Of a DNA stretch of 6,666 nt, positions 5,592 through 6,666 are shown one piece after another. Origin of the DNA: an uncultured Bacilli bacterium (GTDB lineage: Bacteria; Bacillota_I; Bacilli_A; RF39; UBA660); the NCBI GenBank assembly GCA_910586295.1, contig CAJUGE010000031.1:1-6666 (forward strand), given 5' to 3'. Within the stretch, counting starts at the first letter, position 1, and every line of letters starts with the position of its first letter. The notes beneath the pieces were generated by a model. It searched no databases and was not told the origin of the DNA. It was given only the letters and a program-made list of their open reading frames with translations. The position numbers and the translations under genes were made by a program.

Positions 5592-6593
5592 ATGAGAATT
5601 AAGAAGAAAAAAGTTATTTTAAAAATTAATGGTAAAAGTGCTAGATTTAATTTATCTAAACATCAAATTTCTTTTCTTAAAGATAAATTTAATGTTAATG
5701 ATATTGAAGAACTCGATGATAGTATAATTAAATTATTGAAGTCCAAACTTATGGTACTTACTGATACAAGGCAAAAGAAAAAAAAGAAATATAAAATTTG
5801 GGATATTGTTACCTGTGTTATTCTTGCTAGTTTTTCTAGTGTTGAATCATGGTATGAAATCAATGATTTTATTGTTTTACATTATGATTGGCTTAAAGTT
5901 TTTCTTAAGATGAGTGGTGGTATTCCTACAAGACAAACAATTGAAAGAATTATGTCTTTAATTGATAATAGAGAACTTGAAAGTATTTTAACTAATTTCT
6001 TTATTACTATCACTTCTCTTAATTCAAATGAGAAAGATATAATTAATTTAGATGGAAGAGTTGATAAATCAAGTGCTAGAAATAAAACTTTTTATAACGA
6101 TAAAGCTAATCCACTAAACTCTTTAAACGCTTATTCTAATAACTATGGTATATGTTTAGCAAGTGAAATGATTGATGAGAAAACTAATGAAATACCAACT
6201 GTAAAAGAAATACTTAAAAGATTTTCTATTAAAGATGTTATAGTAACTTGGGATGCATTAAATACACAAACTGAAAATGTCAAAGAGGTAATATCTATGA
6301 ATGGTGATTATGTAGTCCCTATTAAAGGTAATCAAGGAAACTTTTTTGAAGACTTAAAATTATATTTTGATGATAAAAAATTAGAAACTATCATTGCAGG
6401 AAATACAAAATCTGCTTATTTAAAAATAAATGAAAAAAGTCATAGTTCTATAATAACTTATGAATATTTTCAAACTAATGATGTGAGTTGGTATTTTGAT
6501 AAAGATAAATGGGCTGGTTTAAAAACAATAGGATTGGTAAAAAAGACAATAGGCTTGTCCGTAAACTATAAATTAGCAGTTTCAAAATTATAA
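5592..6593 (+). CDS. ISAs1-family DDE transposase, C-terminally truncated
   Basis: The 333 residues match the ISAs1 family in order. A lysine-rich N-terminus is followed by the DDE-associated domain (about 53-140): LTDTRQKKKKKYKIWDIV, the counterpart of the usual DPRRRRG...W motif, then ASFSSVESWYEINDF (79-93) and GIPTRQTIERI (110-120). The catalytic region has LDG with Asp154, DEKTNEIPTVKEIL (195-208), VTWDALNTQ (218-226) with Asp221, and GDYVVPIKGNQGNFFEDLK (238-256). It then stops at TAA 6591-6593, just where family members read RYYISSL, so the HWxxEN region with the catalytic Glu is absent; complete members are some tens of residues longer. The usual DGKTLRGS after the first Asp is altered to DGRVDKSS. 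This copy should be unable to transpose by itself. Confidence 0.88.
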   Translation: MRIKKKKVILKINGKSARFNLSKHQISFLKDKFNVNDIEELDDSIIKLLKSKLMVLTDTRQKKKKKYKIWDIVTCVILASFSSVESWYEINDFIVLHYDWLKVFLKMSGGIPTRQTIERIMSLIDNRELESILTNFFITITSLNSNEKDIINLDGRVDKSSARNKTFYNDKANPLNSLNAYSNNYGICLASEMIDEKTNEIPTVKEILKRFSIKDVIVTWDALNTQTENVKEVISMNGDYVVPIKGNQGNFFEDLKLYFDDKKLETIIAGNTKSAYLKINEKSHSSIITYEYFQTNDVSWYFDKDKWAGLKTIGLVKKTIGLSVNYKLAVSKL

Positions 6594-6666
6594 ATACTAC
6601 ATATAAGTGTCATGTGTAATTTAAAATTTTTTCTTCTATTCCTATATCTTGTACTTACCATTTTAA
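6594..6666 (+). pseudogene. Frameshifted remnant of the transposase C-terminal region
   Basis: Just around the transposase stop, the +1 frame reads QNYKYYI (6577-6603 region), and the original frame resumes at 6606 with S-V-M-C-N-L-K-F. Joined, this gives KYYI-(S)-SV...NLKFF, close to the family's RYYISSL followed by a short linker and a helix. So the lost frame seems to be present but broken by at least two shifts. The following T-rich stretch to the window end shows no clear HWxxEN motif in any frame. The similarity is short and read by eye. Confidence 0.4.

Larger units (their letters stand above)
5531..6666 (+). mobile_element. Decaying ISAs1-type insertion sequence, right end outside window
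   Basis: The element is recognised by its transposase gene only. I could not find terminal inverted repeats or a target duplication; the left end should lie upstream of the promoter, within about 5413-5530, and the right end beyond 6666. Start and end given here are therefore limits of the visible evidence, not the true borders. There are no passenger genes. Confidence 0.6.

Noticed and set aside
5663..5863. Leftward open frame of 66 codons opposite the transposase N-terminus
   Set aside because: Its phenylalanine and serine runs mirror the lysine-rich and aspartate-rich codons of the real gene.

Overview
The window is strongly AT-rich, uses TGG for tryptophan, TAG/TAA stops and purine-rich Shine-Dalgarno sites. 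It carries a Bacilli-type set of genes: ThiI without a rhodanese domain, a dedicated cysteine desulfurase beside it, and an RNase J2-like protein. It most likely comes from a low-GC member of the Bacilli. The TasA/SipW-type exported protein at the left edge resembles proteins I associate with uncultured gut Bacilli, but I cannot name a genus.

Layout, left to right. 1-753 (minus): 5' part of a secreted TasA-like surface protein running off the left edge, with its own near-consensus promoter (782-810). 865-898: terminator hairpin closing the operon to its right. 869-979 (minus): a possible 36-codon gene at the operon end, in frame with thiI beyond its stop. 1019-5011 (minus): a tight three-gene operon, transcribed rnjB-like, then cysteine desulfurase, then thiI, with gaps of 7 and 23 nt. 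5012-5591: a 580-nt intergenic region with the operon promoter (5103-5131), a dyad just upstream of it, and a block of hairpins (5261-5377) that has its own leftward promoter and a terminator-like 3' end; it may encode a small structured RNA or an attenuated leader. 5592-6593 (plus): an ISAs1-family transposase gene that stops before the last catalytic residue, with traces of the lost reading frame after the stop.

How the genes fit together. The desulfurase takes sulfur from cysteine as a persulfide and passes it to ThiI, which makes 4-thiouridine at position 8 of tRNA (and can feed thiamine thiazole synthesis). The first gene has the RNase J fold, but nearly all metal-binding and substrate-binding motifs are altered, so it is probably a non-catalytic partner of an RNase J1 encoded elsewhere. 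The operon thus couples an RNA-decay accessory protein with tRNA thiolation. The insertion-sequence remnant is convergent with nothing and appears to be decaying.
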